40,591 nucleotides of DNA from Planctomycetota bacterium (GTDB taxonomy: Bacteria > Planctomycetota > Planctomycetia > Pirellulales > UBA7805): NCBI GenBank assembly GCA_003389215.1, contig QQVP01000032.1, positions 1-40,591 on the forward strand, written 5' to 3'. Below are positions 19,201 through 27,673 of this stretch, in pieces. The notes under the pieces are model-generated. The model ran no database searches. It saw nothing but the letters and a program-made list of their open reading frames with translations, and was not told where the DNA came from. Each line of letters opens with the position of its first letter. Positions within the stretch are counted from its first letter, which is position 1. The position numbers and the translations under genes were made by a program.

Positions 19201-19830
19201 GCCGAACAGGCGGAGCTGGCCCGTCGCCAGACGCCACCGCCGCGGCCGTTTGTAAAGAACTGGGTGCGCGACGATCTGATCCGCGACGTGCGCGATCTGC
19301 ACAATCGCGTTGGCGAGATCGAGGCGCTCGACCAAGGCGGCCGACTGTTCCGCGAGCTGGCCTGCGCCGCGTGTCATCGCGCGGCAGACGTCGAGCAAGC
19401 CGCCATCGAGCAAACCGCCATCGGGCAAGCCGCCGCCGAGCGAGTCTGGCCCGGCCCGGCGCTGACCGACATCGCCAAGAAGTACCAGCAGGCCCCACAA
19501 CCCGGCCTGTCGGTGCTCGACGCGGTGCTCGAGCCGTCGGCCCAAATCGACGAGCGCTTTCGCACACAGATGTTCTTCTTGGAAAGCGGGCGCCAGGTCG
19601 TCGGCATGGTCGTGGCCGACGACGACGAGACAATCACGGTCGTCGAGAATCCGCTGGCCACGGACCGCCTCACGGTGATCCGTCGCGCGGACATTGAAGA
19701 GCAAACCCCGTCGGCCGTCTCCTTGATGCCGGCCGGCCTGTTGACGACACTGTCGCGGGAAGAGATCGTCGCTTTGTTGACCTATGTGCTCGCAGGCGGT
19801 GCGGACGAGGCCGCCGGGAGAAGTCCCTGA
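16300..19830 (+). CDS. Multidomain lipoprotein: GSDH-like propeller, PKD, two heme c motifs, CBM6-like
   Basis: Starting at ATG 16300 gives a lipoprotein signal with lipobox LAGC (residues 25-28); a start further upstream would bury it. The 1176-residue product has a glucose/sorbosone-dehydrogenase-type six-bladed propeller (about 50-480; GFMGLALDNDFATNGRIYTL, GNFGWPMFTGPNEAYRWW). A PKD-like domain follows (about 490-570). Next are a cytochrome c site CFACH (C669, C672, H673) and a carbohydrate-binding-module-6-like region. Last is the planctomycete/verrucomicrobial C-terminal heme domain with CAACH (C1022, C1025, H1026). Such proteins probably oxidise sugars in the periplasm and pass electrons to their hemes. 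PQQ dependence and substrate are inferred. It overlaps the ThuA gene by one base and heads a likely four-gene unit. A short AIEQTAIGQAA-type repeat lies just after the second heme site. Confidence 0.85.
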   Translation: MFSERSLVGPALTLWLVASPLIAGLAGCHSATADSPSAEALAQTDEATPVAARPDADAFDPLRYEKEILVRGLHDPMQIHVLDDGQIYFHEIHGKLKHYDPQSGEVTVVGEMPSVRYGEVGFMGLALDNDFATNGRIYTLYCPRAKRDHLRLSRFEIRAGRLELDSERMLFEYPIDPQSAAHMGGGMMMTPDGLLYIGTGDNCTPIPELPVDQRDGFAHNDALRSSGNSRDLRGKVLRIRPTDDGGYEVPADNLFPDGKQGRAEIYAMGVRNAFRLFVDPQTKWVYWGDVGPNIRLDFEVGPNGYDEVNQARAAGNFGWPMFTGPNEAYRWWDFATRTRGRWFEVDNPVNDSRNNTGLRRLPPPQPAFIWYPTTESPEFPELGSGGRAAMCGPIYRYDAALDSPVKLPAALDGRLLIYDWTRNWIKQVVLDDEGRIERIEPFLDHMLFRKPIDMKFRSDGTLYVIEYGDRWGGNTDAQIVRIVYRRGNRPPVAVVRADRSAGKEPLTVRLDAGDSHDRDRDDRLRYEWRVGPLPEVVSTAAKFETTFSEPGVYDVELTAIDAMGAQSTAKLEIRVGNTPPVVRILEPPHGSFFEWKEPLLYAAEVDDAEDGSTAAAEASGRRIDPARLVVRTKYQQRRASTDVDALGQQLVNDDATLEPGLAMMRRTTCFACHMARNASAGPPYEQVARKYQGDASARERLAKKIISGGVGVWGVKPMPPHPQHTLAETRQMVDWVLSLAHSSSSAPLAGTRGAFRAIDFPDIRADAGVYVITASYTDEGAAGVPPLTGQAVHLLHSRKKKAAFFDTRRGAEIVDEYEGEHTIVGRFADGDYVSFAQIRLTDVAEVSFRAGALGDVGGRFEIRQDGPEGPQLAAATMKPSVGYQYQKVPIRDPGGVHDLYVVAVVDEALPGDKSQPAEGATGKTSSKPDRGHADSAKVLGLNWIGFHLTPAAQAAREARIARAEAKLAEQAELARRQTPPPRPFVKNWVRDDLIRDVRDLHNRVGEIEALDQGGRLFRELACAACHRAADVEQAAIEQTAIGQAAAERVWPGPALTDIAKKYQQAPQPGLSVLDAVLEPSAQIDERFRTQMFFLESGRQVVGMVVADDDETITVVENPLATDRLTVIRRADIEEQTPSAVSLMPAGLLTTLSREEIVALLTYVLAGGADEAAGRSP

Positions 19831-20705
19831 TGAAGTTTTTCGATCGCTACCGGCTCACGGCACGCGCGCCTTCCACGATGCGTCGAGCCGTGCTGCTGTT
19901 TGTCGTGTCGTTGCCGGCGATCGGCGGCTCGCTGTTCGCCGAAGAGGCCGACTCGCCCGCCACCACCACGAAGATCGTGCTGATCGGCCACGAGCTCGAT
20001 CACCCCTGGGCGACGCACATGTACTTGCCCACCTGCCAGTTGTTGGCCATGTGTCTGGAGCAGACCGAAGGGGTCGAGGCGATCGTCTCCGACGGCTGGC
20101 CAACCGACGAGTCGGTGCTCGACGGCGTGTCCGCCATCGTGATGTACTCCAGTCCCGGGGCCGAGCTGATGCTCGACGGGCCGCATGCCCGCGCGGCGCA
20201 AGAGCTCATGAAGGACGGCGTTGGCTTGGTGGCCATCCACTGGGCCACCGCGGTCAAGGAAGCCAACAAGGAGCGCCTCGGTCGCCGGTACCTGCAATAT
20301 CTCGGCGGCATGTGGGTGCACTTCGTCGGGCTGACGATCGGCGATTCGACCCTGGCACAACTGCAGCCGGATCATCCGATCTGTCGCGGCTGGCAGCCGT
20401 ATGAGTTGAACGACGAGTTTTATTTGAATCCGACCATCTCCGAGGCCGCCACACCCTTGCTTCAAGTGCAAGCCCAGGGCAACGATCTCGTCGTCGGTTG
20501 GGTTCACGAACGTCCTGGCGGAGGCCGCTCATTTGGCACGACGCTGGGCCACTTTCATCGCAACTTCAAGATCGAGGCCTTTCGCCGCATGATGGTCAAC
20601 GGCGTGCTTTGGTCGGCCGGGGTCGAGGTGCCGGAGGAGGGAGCGCCGGTCGACGTCACGGCGGCCGACGTGGCCCTGCCGCCGCGTCCGGAAGAAGACC
20701 GGTAA
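19830..20705 (+). CDS. ThuA-like (trehalose-utilisation-type) exported protein
   Basis: The ATG at 19830 shares its A with the upstream stop (TGATG), indicating translational coupling. The 291-residue product has a signal sequence (AVLLFVVSLPAIGGSLFAEE) and a ThuA-type flavodoxin/glutamine-amidotransferase-like fold. Matching segments are KIVLIGHELDHPWATHMY, VSAIVMYSSPGAELML, GVGLVAIHWATAV and GGGRSFGTTLGHFHRNF. ThuA-like proteins are common in planctomycete sugar-degradation clusters, and some take part in keto-sugar metabolism; the exact reaction is unsettled. Coupling to the GSDH/heme lipoprotein suggests both act on the same carbohydrate outside the cytoplasm. Confidence 0.85.
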   Translation: MKFFDRYRLTARAPSTMRRAVLLFVVSLPAIGGSLFAEEADSPATTTKIVLIGHELDHPWATHMYLPTCQLLAMCLEQTEGVEAIVSDGWPTDESVLDGVSAIVMYSSPGAELMLDGPHARAAQELMKDGVGLVAIHWATAVKEANKERLGRRYLQYLGGMWVHFVGLTIGDSTLAQLQPDHPICRGWQPYELNDEFYLNPTISEAATPLLQVQAQGNDLVVGWVHERPGGGRSFGTTLGHFHRNFKIEAFRRMMVNGVLWSAGVEVPEEGAPVDVTAADVALPPRPEEDR

Positions 20706-20928
20706 GCGACCGGTCAAGACGTCGTAAACATTTGTAAAAAAACGAGTTGCGTAGCCGCGATAATTCTAGACAGAAATTCCCGCCCCCCTTAAACTGAAAG
20801 TGCCAGCAGGTTGCCTGCCGAAGAGACTTCGGCCGGCCGGTTTGATCACCGGGAAGTGCAACTTGTCCGGCCCCGATCGAGCAGGAAGCTCGGCCCCACG
20901 CCCTCCCACCTAAGCCGCCCTCCGCGCC
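20706..20928. other. Leader region ahead of the PSD1 gene
   Basis: The 223-bp gap begins with an A/T-rich stretch (TTTGTAAAAAAAC, near 20738) and TAATTC at 20760. A perfect 7-bp hairpin GCCGAAG-AGA-CTTCGGC (20817-20833) follows. This looks like a promoter plus a structured leader. No complete -35/-10 pair can be assigned. Confidence 0.3.
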
Positions 20929-23900
20929 ATGACGAAGTGTCTGCGTGCCATTGCCGCTTCGCTGCTGCTAACGGGCGCGGCTTTCGTAATTTCGCCCGCG
21001 ATTCTGATCGCCGCAGAGGGCCCCACGTTTTCGCCGCGCGACCTCGAGTTCTTCGAGAAGCAGGTGCGCCCGCTGCTGGTCGCCCGTTGCTATGAGTGCC
21101 ACAGCGAGACGTCGGACGAGGTTGGCGGCGGGTTGCGACTCGATGCGCGCTCTTTGGCCCTGGCCGGTGGCGACTCGGGTCCGGCGTTCGTGCCGCACGA
21201 AGTCGAAGGCAGCCTGTTGATCGAGTCGATTCGCTATGGCGGCACCTATGAGATGCCGCCCGACTCGAAATTGCCGGAGAGCGAAATTGCGATTCTCGCC
21301 CGCTGGGTGGAATTGGGCGCCCCCTGGCCACCAGAATCGATCAACGATCGCGCCGACGCGAGCGAGGCCTTCTCGATCGACGATCGTAAAGCGCGTCACT
21401 GGGCCTGGTCGCCGATTGCCGATCCCGGCGTGCCGCAGGTGCGCGACGAGGATTGGGCCCGCGACCCGATCGACAACTTCGTCCTGGCCGAGCTTGAGGC
21501 CCGCGGTCTGCAGCCGACCACCCGGGCAGATCGGCATCGCTGGTTGCGGCGCGTGACGTTCGATCTCACGGGCCTGCCGCCAACGCTCGACGAGATGGAG
21601 GCCTTTCTGGCCGATGACTCGCCGCAGGCGCACCAGCGGGTGGTCGATCGCCTGCTCGTCTCGCCGCGCTACGGCGAGCACTGGGCGCGGCACTGGATGG
21701 ATCTGATTCGTTACGGCGAAACGAAAGCCCATGAGAGCGATTACGCGATGCCGTTTACCTGGCGGTATCGCGACTACTTGATTCGCGCACTCAACCGCGA
21801 CGTGCCGTTCGACCAATTTGTGCGCGAGGCGATCGCCGGCGATTTGCTCGCCGAGCCGCGCACCAATCCGGACGACGGCTCGAACGAATCGGCCAACGGT
21901 CCCGGCTTCTTCCAGATGACGGACGGCCATCACGGTCCGCCCGACATTCACATGGAAGAGGCCCGTGTGTTCGACGGCATGATCGACACCACGGGCAAGG
22001 CCTTTCTGGGAATGACGGTCGGCTGTGCCCGTTGTCACGACCACAAGTTCGACGCCGTGAGCACGGAAGACTACTACGCCCTGTACGGTATTCTGGCCAG
22101 CTCGCGGCTCGATTATCCCAACGTCGTCTCGGCCGAGTTGCTCGCGGCCAAGCGGGCCGAGCTGGAGGCCCAGCAAGAGCGGGTGAAGCGCGCAGTGCTG
22201 GTCGCCGCGCGGCAGAAGATCGCCACGTTCTCGGCCGACGCCTTGGCCGATCACAAAGCCGCGCACGACCCGGCGCATCCGCTCTATCCGTTGTGGCGAA
22301 GTCTTTCCGCGACGCCTCGCGACGAAGCCTCCGAAAACGAAGAGCCCGTGGTGGCCGCGGTGACGTCTTCCGATCCGGACGCGGCCGCCGCGCCGATCGA
22401 TCTGGGCGGCGCCGACTTCGCCGGTTGGAAGACCAGCGGCATCGGTTTCGGTACCGCGCCTCGCTCGGCCGGCACGTTCGTAATCGCCCGCACCGGCGAC
22501 GATGTGTTGCAGACGTTTGTCGGCAGCAGCGCGGCGGCCGGGCATCTCAGCTCGCGGATCGACGGTTCGATCAAGTCGCCCATGTTCGTGCTCGCCGATC
22601 GCGTCAGCCTGCGGGTGAAGGGATTGGGCGGCCGGGCGCGCCTCTACATTCAGCATTACGACCTGGTCGGCCACGGCCCGACGACGCAGAAGCTCGACGT
22701 GGCGATCAACAAGGATCACTGGCATTGGGTGCACTTCGACACGCGTTACTGGCAGGGCCGGCGGGCGTATGTCGAGGTGCTGCACAACGGCCACGAAATG
22801 GTTTTCCCGATGAACGCCCAGCACAAGCCGCGGCATCACAACGGTGCCTATGTGGCGGTCGATCGGGTGTTGCTCAGCAGCGAAGGCGAGCGGACGCCGC
22901 GCTGGCAGGGACAGTACGACGGGGTGTGGGGCCTGTTGAGCGTGGCCGGCGCGGCCGCGTCGGATGAAGAGTCCGCTCGGGGCGCCGGGGCAACGCCAGA
23001 CGGCGAGCCATCGCCGGACGTCGTCGAGGCGGCCCGCGGGCAACTGACGCGACTGCTCGACCGCTGGCAGTGGGATCAACTCTCGTCGGCCGAGGGCGAC
23101 GTCGTCGAAGCTCTATTAACGGCGGGGGGTCCGCTCGCGGTCACCACGGCCGACGCGCCGGAACTCGCCGCCGCGGTCGAGCAGTATCGGGCCATTTGGC
23201 GCTCGATTCCAGAGCCGGTCTATGTCCGCAGCATGACCGACGGTTTTGGCACCAACGAGCCGGTCTACATTCGCGGCAATCCCCACGCGACCAGCTCCGA
23301 GGCGGTGCCGCGGCGTTTTCTCGCGGCGCTCGACGGTCGGCCTTTTGAAACCCGCGAGAGCGGGCGGCGCGAGTGGGCCGAGGCCCTGGTGGCCGACGAC
23401 AACCCGCTGGTGGCCCGCGTCATCGTGAATCGACTTTGGCAGCGGATGTTCGGTCGCGGCATCGTGGCCACGGTCGACAACTTCGGCGAGATGGGCGAGC
23501 GGCCGAGTCATCCCGAGTTGCTCGACTACCTGGCTCGCGAGTTCGTTCGCGACGGCTGGTCGCGCAAGCGGCTGCTGCGGCGCCTGGCGCTTTCCAGCAC
23601 CTATCGACTCGGTACGACGCCGTCGACCGCGGCCGCGGAGCTCGATCCGGAGAACCTGTATCTGCAGCGGATGCCGATTCGTCGTTTGCTGGCCGAGCCG
23701 ATTCGCGACGCGATCCTGGCAGCCAGCGGCAGTTTGCGGCATGAAATGTACGGACCGAGCGTGCCGGTAAATCTCGATCAGGCGCCGCCGAGTCGCTCGA
23801 TTCCCGAAATTAACGGCCCGCTCGACGGCGACGGCCGACGCTCGGTGTACCTCGAGATGCGGCGCAACTACCTGCCGGGCTTTTTGACCGCCTTCGATCT

Positions 23901-24243
23901 TCCCACCTCGGCCGAACCGCGCGGTCGGCGCGACGTGACGAACGTGCCGGCCCAGTCGCTGGCCATGATGAACGATCCCTTTGTGATCCAGCAGGCCACC
24001 GCATGGGCCGAGCGTTTGCTGGCCGACGAGCGGTTGAGCTTGGAGCAGCGCATCGACCGCGCCCATCGCCTGGCCTATAGCCGACCGGCCCGCGAAGGCG
24101 AGATCGAGCGGGCGCGCCGCCTGCTCGGCGATCTGGCGGCCGCGTACGACGTATCGCTCGACGACATGTACGACGACGTGCGGGTTTGGAAAGACTTTTG
24201 CCACCTGATGCTCAATCGCAAAGAGTTCATTTTCATTTACTGA
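20929..24243 (+). CDS. PSD1 protein: planctomycete cytochrome c (PSCyt1), DUF1549 and DUF1553 domains
   Basis: The 1104-residue exported protein has a signal peptide (about residues 1-28). A PSCyt1 domain follows with heme motif CYECH near residue 48 and the family's EMPPDSKLPESEIAILARWV. DUF1549 contains RYGEHWARHWMDLIRYGETK and a second heme-type motif CARCHDHK. The middle insert of about 300 residues, with a jelly-roll-like part (GRARLYIQHYDLVG), is longer than usual. DUF1553 closes the protein (NPLVARVIVNRLWQRMFGRG, LLRRLALSSTYRLGTT). These proteins are hallmark planctomycete redox proteins almost always paired with a DUF1501 gene, as here (110 bp downstream). They are thought to act in the periplasm; substrate unknown. 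Confidence 0.93.
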   Translation: MTKCLRAIAASLLLTGAAFVISPAILIAAEGPTFSPRDLEFFEKQVRPLLVARCYECHSETSDEVGGGLRLDARSLALAGGDSGPAFVPHEVEGSLLIESIRYGGTYEMPPDSKLPESEIAILARWVELGAPWPPESINDRADASEAFSIDDRKARHWAWSPIADPGVPQVRDEDWARDPIDNFVLAELEARGLQPTTRADRHRWLRRVTFDLTGLPPTLDEMEAFLADDSPQAHQRVVDRLLVSPRYGEHWARHWMDLIRYGETKAHESDYAMPFTWRYRDYLIRALNRDVPFDQFVREAIAGDLLAEPRTNPDDGSNESANGPGFFQMTDGHHGPPDIHMEEARVFDGMIDTTGKAFLGMTVGCARCHDHKFDAVSTEDYYALYGILASSRLDYPNVVSAELLAAKRAELEAQQERVKRAVLVAARQKIATFSADALADHKAAHDPAHPLYPLWRSLSATPRDEASENEEPVVAAVTSSDPDAAAAPIDLGGADFAGWKTSGIGFGTAPRSAGTFVIARTGDDVLQTFVGSSAAAGHLSSRIDGSIKSPMFVLADRVSLRVKGLGGRARLYIQHYDLVGHGPTTQKLDVAINKDHWHWVHFDTRYWQGRRAYVEVLHNGHEMVFPMNAQHKPRHHNGAYVAVDRVLLSSEGERTPRWQGQYDGVWGLLSVAGAAASDEESARGAGATPDGEPSPDVVEAARGQLTRLLDRWQWDQLSSAEGDVVEALLTAGGPLAVTTADAPELAAAVEQYRAIWRSIPEPVYVRSMTDGFGTNEPVYIRGNPHATSSEAVPRRFLAALDGRPFETRESGRREWAEALVADDNPLVARVIVNRLWQRMFGRGIVATVDNFGEMGERPSHPELLDYLAREFVRDGWSRKRLLRRLALSSTYRLGTTPSTAAAELDPENLYLQRMPIRRLLAEPIRDAILAASGSLRHEMYGPSVPVNLDQAPPSRSIPEINGPLDGDGRRSVYLEMRRNYLPGFLTAFDLPTSAEPRGRRDVTNVPAQSLAMMNDPFVIQQATAWAERLLADERLSLEQRIDRAHRLAYSRPAREGEIERARRLLGDLAAAYDVSLDDMYDDVRVWKDFCHLMLNRKEFIFIY

Positions 24244-24352
24244 GATTCGATGCGGCGTGACGCGCGAGCGCGTCGGATTGCTGAAACACGAACGCTGAAA
24301 CACGAACAGTGGCAGAGCCAGAGCCACCCTTTACCACACTGAGAGAACGAAC

Positions 24353-25765
24353 GTGACGATCACGCGACGCCAACTCTTGACGCAAGCCGGCTTGGGCCTG
24401 GGGGCGCTGGCCCTGGGCGACCTGGTCGGACGCGAGAGCGCGGCCGCCGCTCCGGCAGCGCGGGCGCCCGGTTCGTTGGCTCCGCGGCCTCCGCATTTTC
24501 CGGGGCAGGCCAAGAGCGTGATCTTCCTCTACATGGACGGCGGCGTCTCGCAGGTCGACTCGTTCGACCCGAAGCCACTACTGGCGAAGGAGCACGGCAA
24601 GAAGCCGAAGTTCAAGATCGACGCGACCGTGTTCAACAACATCGGCACGCTGTTGAAGAGTCCCTGGCAGTTCGCGCGGCACGGCGAGTGCGGGATGCCG
24701 GTCAGCGAGTTGTTTCCGCACATTGGCAGCTGTGCCGACGACCTGTGCGTGATTCGCTCGATGCAGGGTCCCGTGCCCGATCATCCGAATGCGAACTACG
24801 CGCTGCACACCGGCTACGCCATGCACGGCAAGCCGTCGATGGGCGCCTGGATCTCCTACGGGCTGGGCACCGAGAATCAGGACCTGCCGGGCTTCGTCGT
24901 GATTCACGGCGGCCGCGTCCCCTCGGGCGGGGTCGCGTGCTTCAGCAACGGTTTCTTGCCGGCCAACTACCAGGGTTCCATCTTTCTGCCGACGAAGCCG
25001 CGGGTGCGCAACATCGCCTCGCAGGAAGCTTCGGAAGAGGTTCGCCAGCGAAAGCTCGAGTACCTGCGACAGTTCGATCGCGAGCTGGCCGATTCGTTGG
25101 CCGCGGGCGAGGCGATCGAGGCGGCGATTCGCAACTACGAGTTGGCTTTCCGCATGCAGAGTGCCGTGCCCGAGGCGATGGACCTCTCGCAAGAGACCCA
25201 GGCCATGAAGCGTTTCTACGGTATGGAAGAGAGCTACAAGTTCACGCAGCTCTACGCCACGCAGTGTCTGCTGGCCCGGCGGCTGGTCGAGCGTGGCGTG
25301 CGATTCGTGCAGCTGACGATTCCGCAGAAGCCGGGCGTCGATCGTTGGGATCAGCACAGCAATCTCGTCGACGGCCACACGCGGAACGCCCGCATGGTCG
25401 ACCAGCCGATCGGGGCCTTGATCAAGGACCTGAAGCAGCGGGGTCTGTTGGAGTCGACGTTGATCGTGTTTAGCGGCGAGTTCGGCCGCACGCCCTTCGC
25501 CCAGGGTGCCAACGGTCGCGATCACAATCCGCAGGGCTTCAGCCTCTGGATGGCCGGCGGCGGTGTCCGGGGCGGCACCGTGTACGGAGCGACCGACGAG
25601 TACGGCTATCGGGCGATCGAGAACAAGATGACGCTACACGATCTGCACGCCAACCTGCTGCATCTGATGGGCATCGACCACGAGCGGCTCACCTTCCGAC
25701 ACAGCGGACGCGACTTCCGTCTGACCGACGTCGAGGGTCGGATTGTGCCGGAGATTCTGGCCTAG
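24353..25765 (+). CDS. DUF1501 protein with Tat signal
   Basis: The start is GTG 24353 with GAGAG about 7 bases upstream. The first residues MTITRRQLLTQAGLGLGALA form a twin-arginine signal, so the 470-residue product is exported folded. The body matches DUF1501, a sulfatase/alkaline-phosphatase-superfamily relative: VIFLYMDGGVSQVDSFDPKP, the GYAMHGKPSMGAWISYGLG block, LIVFSGEFGRTPFAQG and NGRDHNPQGFSLWMAGGGVR. It is the standard partner of PSD1 proteins and lies directly after one. Acidic and His residues in those blocks suggest a metal site. Activity on sulfated or phosphorylated substrates is inferred from fold only. Confidence 0.93.
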   Translation: MTITRRQLLTQAGLGLGALALGDLVGRESAAAAPAARAPGSLAPRPPHFPGQAKSVIFLYMDGGVSQVDSFDPKPLLAKEHGKKPKFKIDATVFNNIGTLLKSPWQFARHGECGMPVSELFPHIGSCADDLCVIRSMQGPVPDHPNANYALHTGYAMHGKPSMGAWISYGLGTENQDLPGFVVIHGGRVPSGGVACFSNGFLPANYQGSIFLPTKPRVRNIASQEASEEVRQRKLEYLRQFDRELADSLAAGEAIEAAIRNYELAFRMQSAVPEAMDLSQETQAMKRFYGMEESYKFTQLYATQCLLARRLVERGVRFVQLTIPQKPGVDRWDQHSNLVDGHTRNARMVDQPIGALIKDLKQRGLLESTLIVFSGEFGRTPFAQGANGRDHNPQGFSLWMAGGGVRGGTVYGATDEYGYRAIENKMTLHDLHANLLHLMGIDHERLTFRHSGRDFRLTDVEGRIVPEILA

Positions 25766-25831
25766 AGCGGTCTTGGATAGGTGTCGCGTTCTTGGTGTGG
25801 GCGCGGCAAGTTTGGCCACCAGACCGAAGCA

Positions 25832-25851
25832 GACGAATTGGTAAATTCGTC
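25832..25851. terminator. Hairpin between convergent genes
   Basis: Perfect 8-bp stem GACGAATT/AATTCGTC with GGTA loop, midway between the DUF1501 gene and the convergent membrane gene. There is no T-run, so a bidirectional terminator is plausible but unproven. Confidence 0.4.
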
Positions 25852-25884
25852 GATGCACCTTCGTCGCCCCCATCCTATGGGCCG

Positions 25885-26175
25885 CTATTCGCTGAACATG
25901 GCCGCCATGTCGGCGCCCCAGGCGTTCACGCTGTAGCTGGCCCGCGCCGAGAGCTTATCGGTCGAGACGACCCCGCTGAGCAGGAACCAGCCGGCCGCGA
26001 GGACCAGAAAGATGGTCGTCGCCGAGGCGATCGAACGGGCGTAGCCGAGCATGCGGTCGGCCAGCTTGGGATCGGTCTTGGAACAGAGATACGCGGCCAC
26101 GCAGATAGCCGCGCCGATGGCGGCCAGATTGATCAACAGATCGTTCGTCTGCATGGGCAGCAGGTCGACGAACAT
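25885..26175 (-). CDS. Small two-helix membrane protein, unknown
   Basis: The start is ATG 26175 with GGGAGA 6 bases upstream; the frame is open to 26226 but without a ribosome site. The 96-residue protein has two membrane helices (LLINLAAIGAAICVAAYL at about 12-29 and IFLVLAAGWFLLSGVV at about 56-71), with a basic segment between them (KTDPKLADRMLGYARS) likely in the cytoplasm. I do not recognise the family. Its upstream region carries overlapping perfect palindromes (26199-26220), which suggests a dedicated regulator. It is convergent with the DUF1501 gene and divergent from the HD-GYP gene. Confidence 0.65.
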   Translation of the reverse strand: MFVDLLPMQTNDLLINLAAIGAAICVAAYLCSKTDPKLADRMLGYARSIASATTIFLVLAAGWFLLSGVVSTDKLSARASYSVNAWGADMAAMFSE

Positions 26176-26704
26176 GCGTATTCTCCCGCGAACTAATGAA
26201 CGTTTAAACGTTGGCCAACGCTCCAAAACTTAGCGCTGCAATGGAAACATAGCTTGCCAACGACAGGAATGTTGGCGGAAATCGCACGTCAGGAACATCC
26301 AGAATCGACATAACCGGTACGACCGACGCCGGCGACCGATACCCACGCGGATGTGGGTCGGCGGTCCGCACGTTGGCGGAGCGGGACCGCGCCCGTTCGC
26401 ACATGTCCCCGGCATACCTGCACGCGACAACCGACATGCGCGGCTTTCGGGGTGTGGATGGCCGTTGTCCGCGAGATTTCCCGCGGCGCGGGGCCGGCTG
26501 CGAACTACCCTTGGAAAGCCCTTTATTGAGCCCTGCGCAGCCAATGAACCAGGCCGACCAGCGGGGGGCCGGCATTCCAGCTATCACCGCCGCGGCGAAG
26601 GGCTCATTGACAACGCAGCCATCAAACCATCGGCGGATGCCACGCGAGGTTCGTTCCGTCGATCGTGGGGCCAGAGAATTCATACGAAGTTGGGCGGACG
26701 CGAT
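26176..26704. other. Long intergenic region between the divergent membrane-protein and HD-GYP genes
   Basis: The 529-bp gap has palindromes near its left end. The rest is G+C-rich and shows no convincing gene; the HD-GYP reading frame is open through part of it but without a supported start or conserved motif. No clear -35/-10 pair for the HD-GYP gene was found. Confidence 0.45.
26199..26220. promoter_or_regulatory. Two overlapping perfect palindromes, candidate operator
   Basis: AACGTTTAAACGTT (26199-26212) and CGTTGGCCAACG (26209-26220) share four bases. They lie 24-45 bp upstream of the small membrane-protein ATG on the minus strand, in promoter position. Confidence 0.5.
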
Positions 26705-27673
26705 ATGACAGCGACGACCGAAGGTGCCTGCGAGTACGGTCTCTTTCCGATCGCCACGAAGACGCTCTGCGACGGCAGTCCGCCGGACGTGGAGATCTTC
26801 TTGAAGGGTGGCAAGGGAGCCCGGCCGACGCTGTTTCACAAGCGGGGGACGCCGCTCGATCAACCGGCGCTCGAGCGGCTGCTGGACAACGGCGTTCGCA
26901 CGCTCTACGTTTCGTCGGCTGAAATCGATCAATACAACGACTATCTGTTGGCCGAGGTGATGGCCAACGAAGATCGCCCGCCGTTGGAGCGCTTCGAGTT
27001 GCTGCGCGACGCTTCGCAGAGCGTTGTGCTCAACGCGATGGTCAGCGGTCACGCGGAGAGCGTGCTGCAGGTGACGGGCGAGTTCGCGGAGCGTCTGGTC
27101 GACGTCATCTGGGACCGGCAGGTCGTGTTGATGGACCTGTTCGGCGTGATGGCCCACGACTACACGACCTTTACGCACGCGTCCAACGTGTCGACCTACT
27201 GCCTGATTTTGGCCGAAGCCCTCGGCATTCGCTCGGCTCAGCAGCTGGTGTCGATCGCGCAGGGCGGTCTGCTGCACGATCTGGGCAAACGCCACGTGCC
27301 GAAGAAGATTCTCAACAAGAAGTCCCAGCTCTCCGAGACCGAGTGGAGAGAGATGCAGAAGCATCCCACGCTCGGCTTTCAAGAACTGTGCGGGCAGGAC
27401 GACGTCGACCTGGGCCAGTTGATGATGGTTTACCAGCATCACGAACGCTGGGACGGCAAAGGCTATCCCGTAGGCATTCCCGCGGAAGAGACGCATCTGT
27501 GGGCCCGCATTTGCGCCGTGGTCGACGCCTTCGACGCGCTGACGACCGATCGGCCCTACCGACGCGGTTACGTCGCCGAGAACGCGATCAACTATCTCGA
27601 CATGCAGGCTGGAAAATCATTCGACCCGGAGATCGTCCGATGCTGGATTGCGATTCTCAAAGAGAACAGCTAG
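26705..27673 (+). CDS. HD-GYP domain protein (c-di-GMP phosphodiesterase-type)
   Basis: The 322-residue protein starts at ATG 26705. Residues about 1-135 are a non-catalytic N-terminal region (VEIFLKGGKGARPTLFHKRG, TLYVSSAEIDQYNDYLLAEV), a DUF3391-like sensor often seen before HD-GYP. The HD-GYP domain covers about 140-315. Metal and substrate residues are intact: H158, H191-D192 with K195 (LLHDLGKRHVP), H220, and HHERWDGKGYP (245-255). The family hydrolyses cyclic di-GMP. The downstream PilZ gene starts 34 bases before this gene's stop, so the pair is translated as a unit and probably forms a c-di-GMP turnover and readout module. Confidence 0.92.
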   Translation: MTATTEGACEYGLFPIATKTLCDGSPPDVEIFLKGGKGARPTLFHKRGTPLDQPALERLLDNGVRTLYVSSAEIDQYNDYLLAEVMANEDRPPLERFELLRDASQSVVLNAMVSGHAESVLQVTGEFAERLVDVIWDRQVVLMDLFGVMAHDYTTFTHASNVSTYCLILAEALGIRSAQQLVSIAQGGLLHDLGKRHVPKKILNKKSQLSETEWREMQKHPTLGFQELCGQDDVDLGQLMMVYQHHERWDGKGYPVGIPAEETHLWARICAVVDAFDALTTDRPYRRGYVAENAINYLDMQAGKSFDPEIVRCWIAILKENS

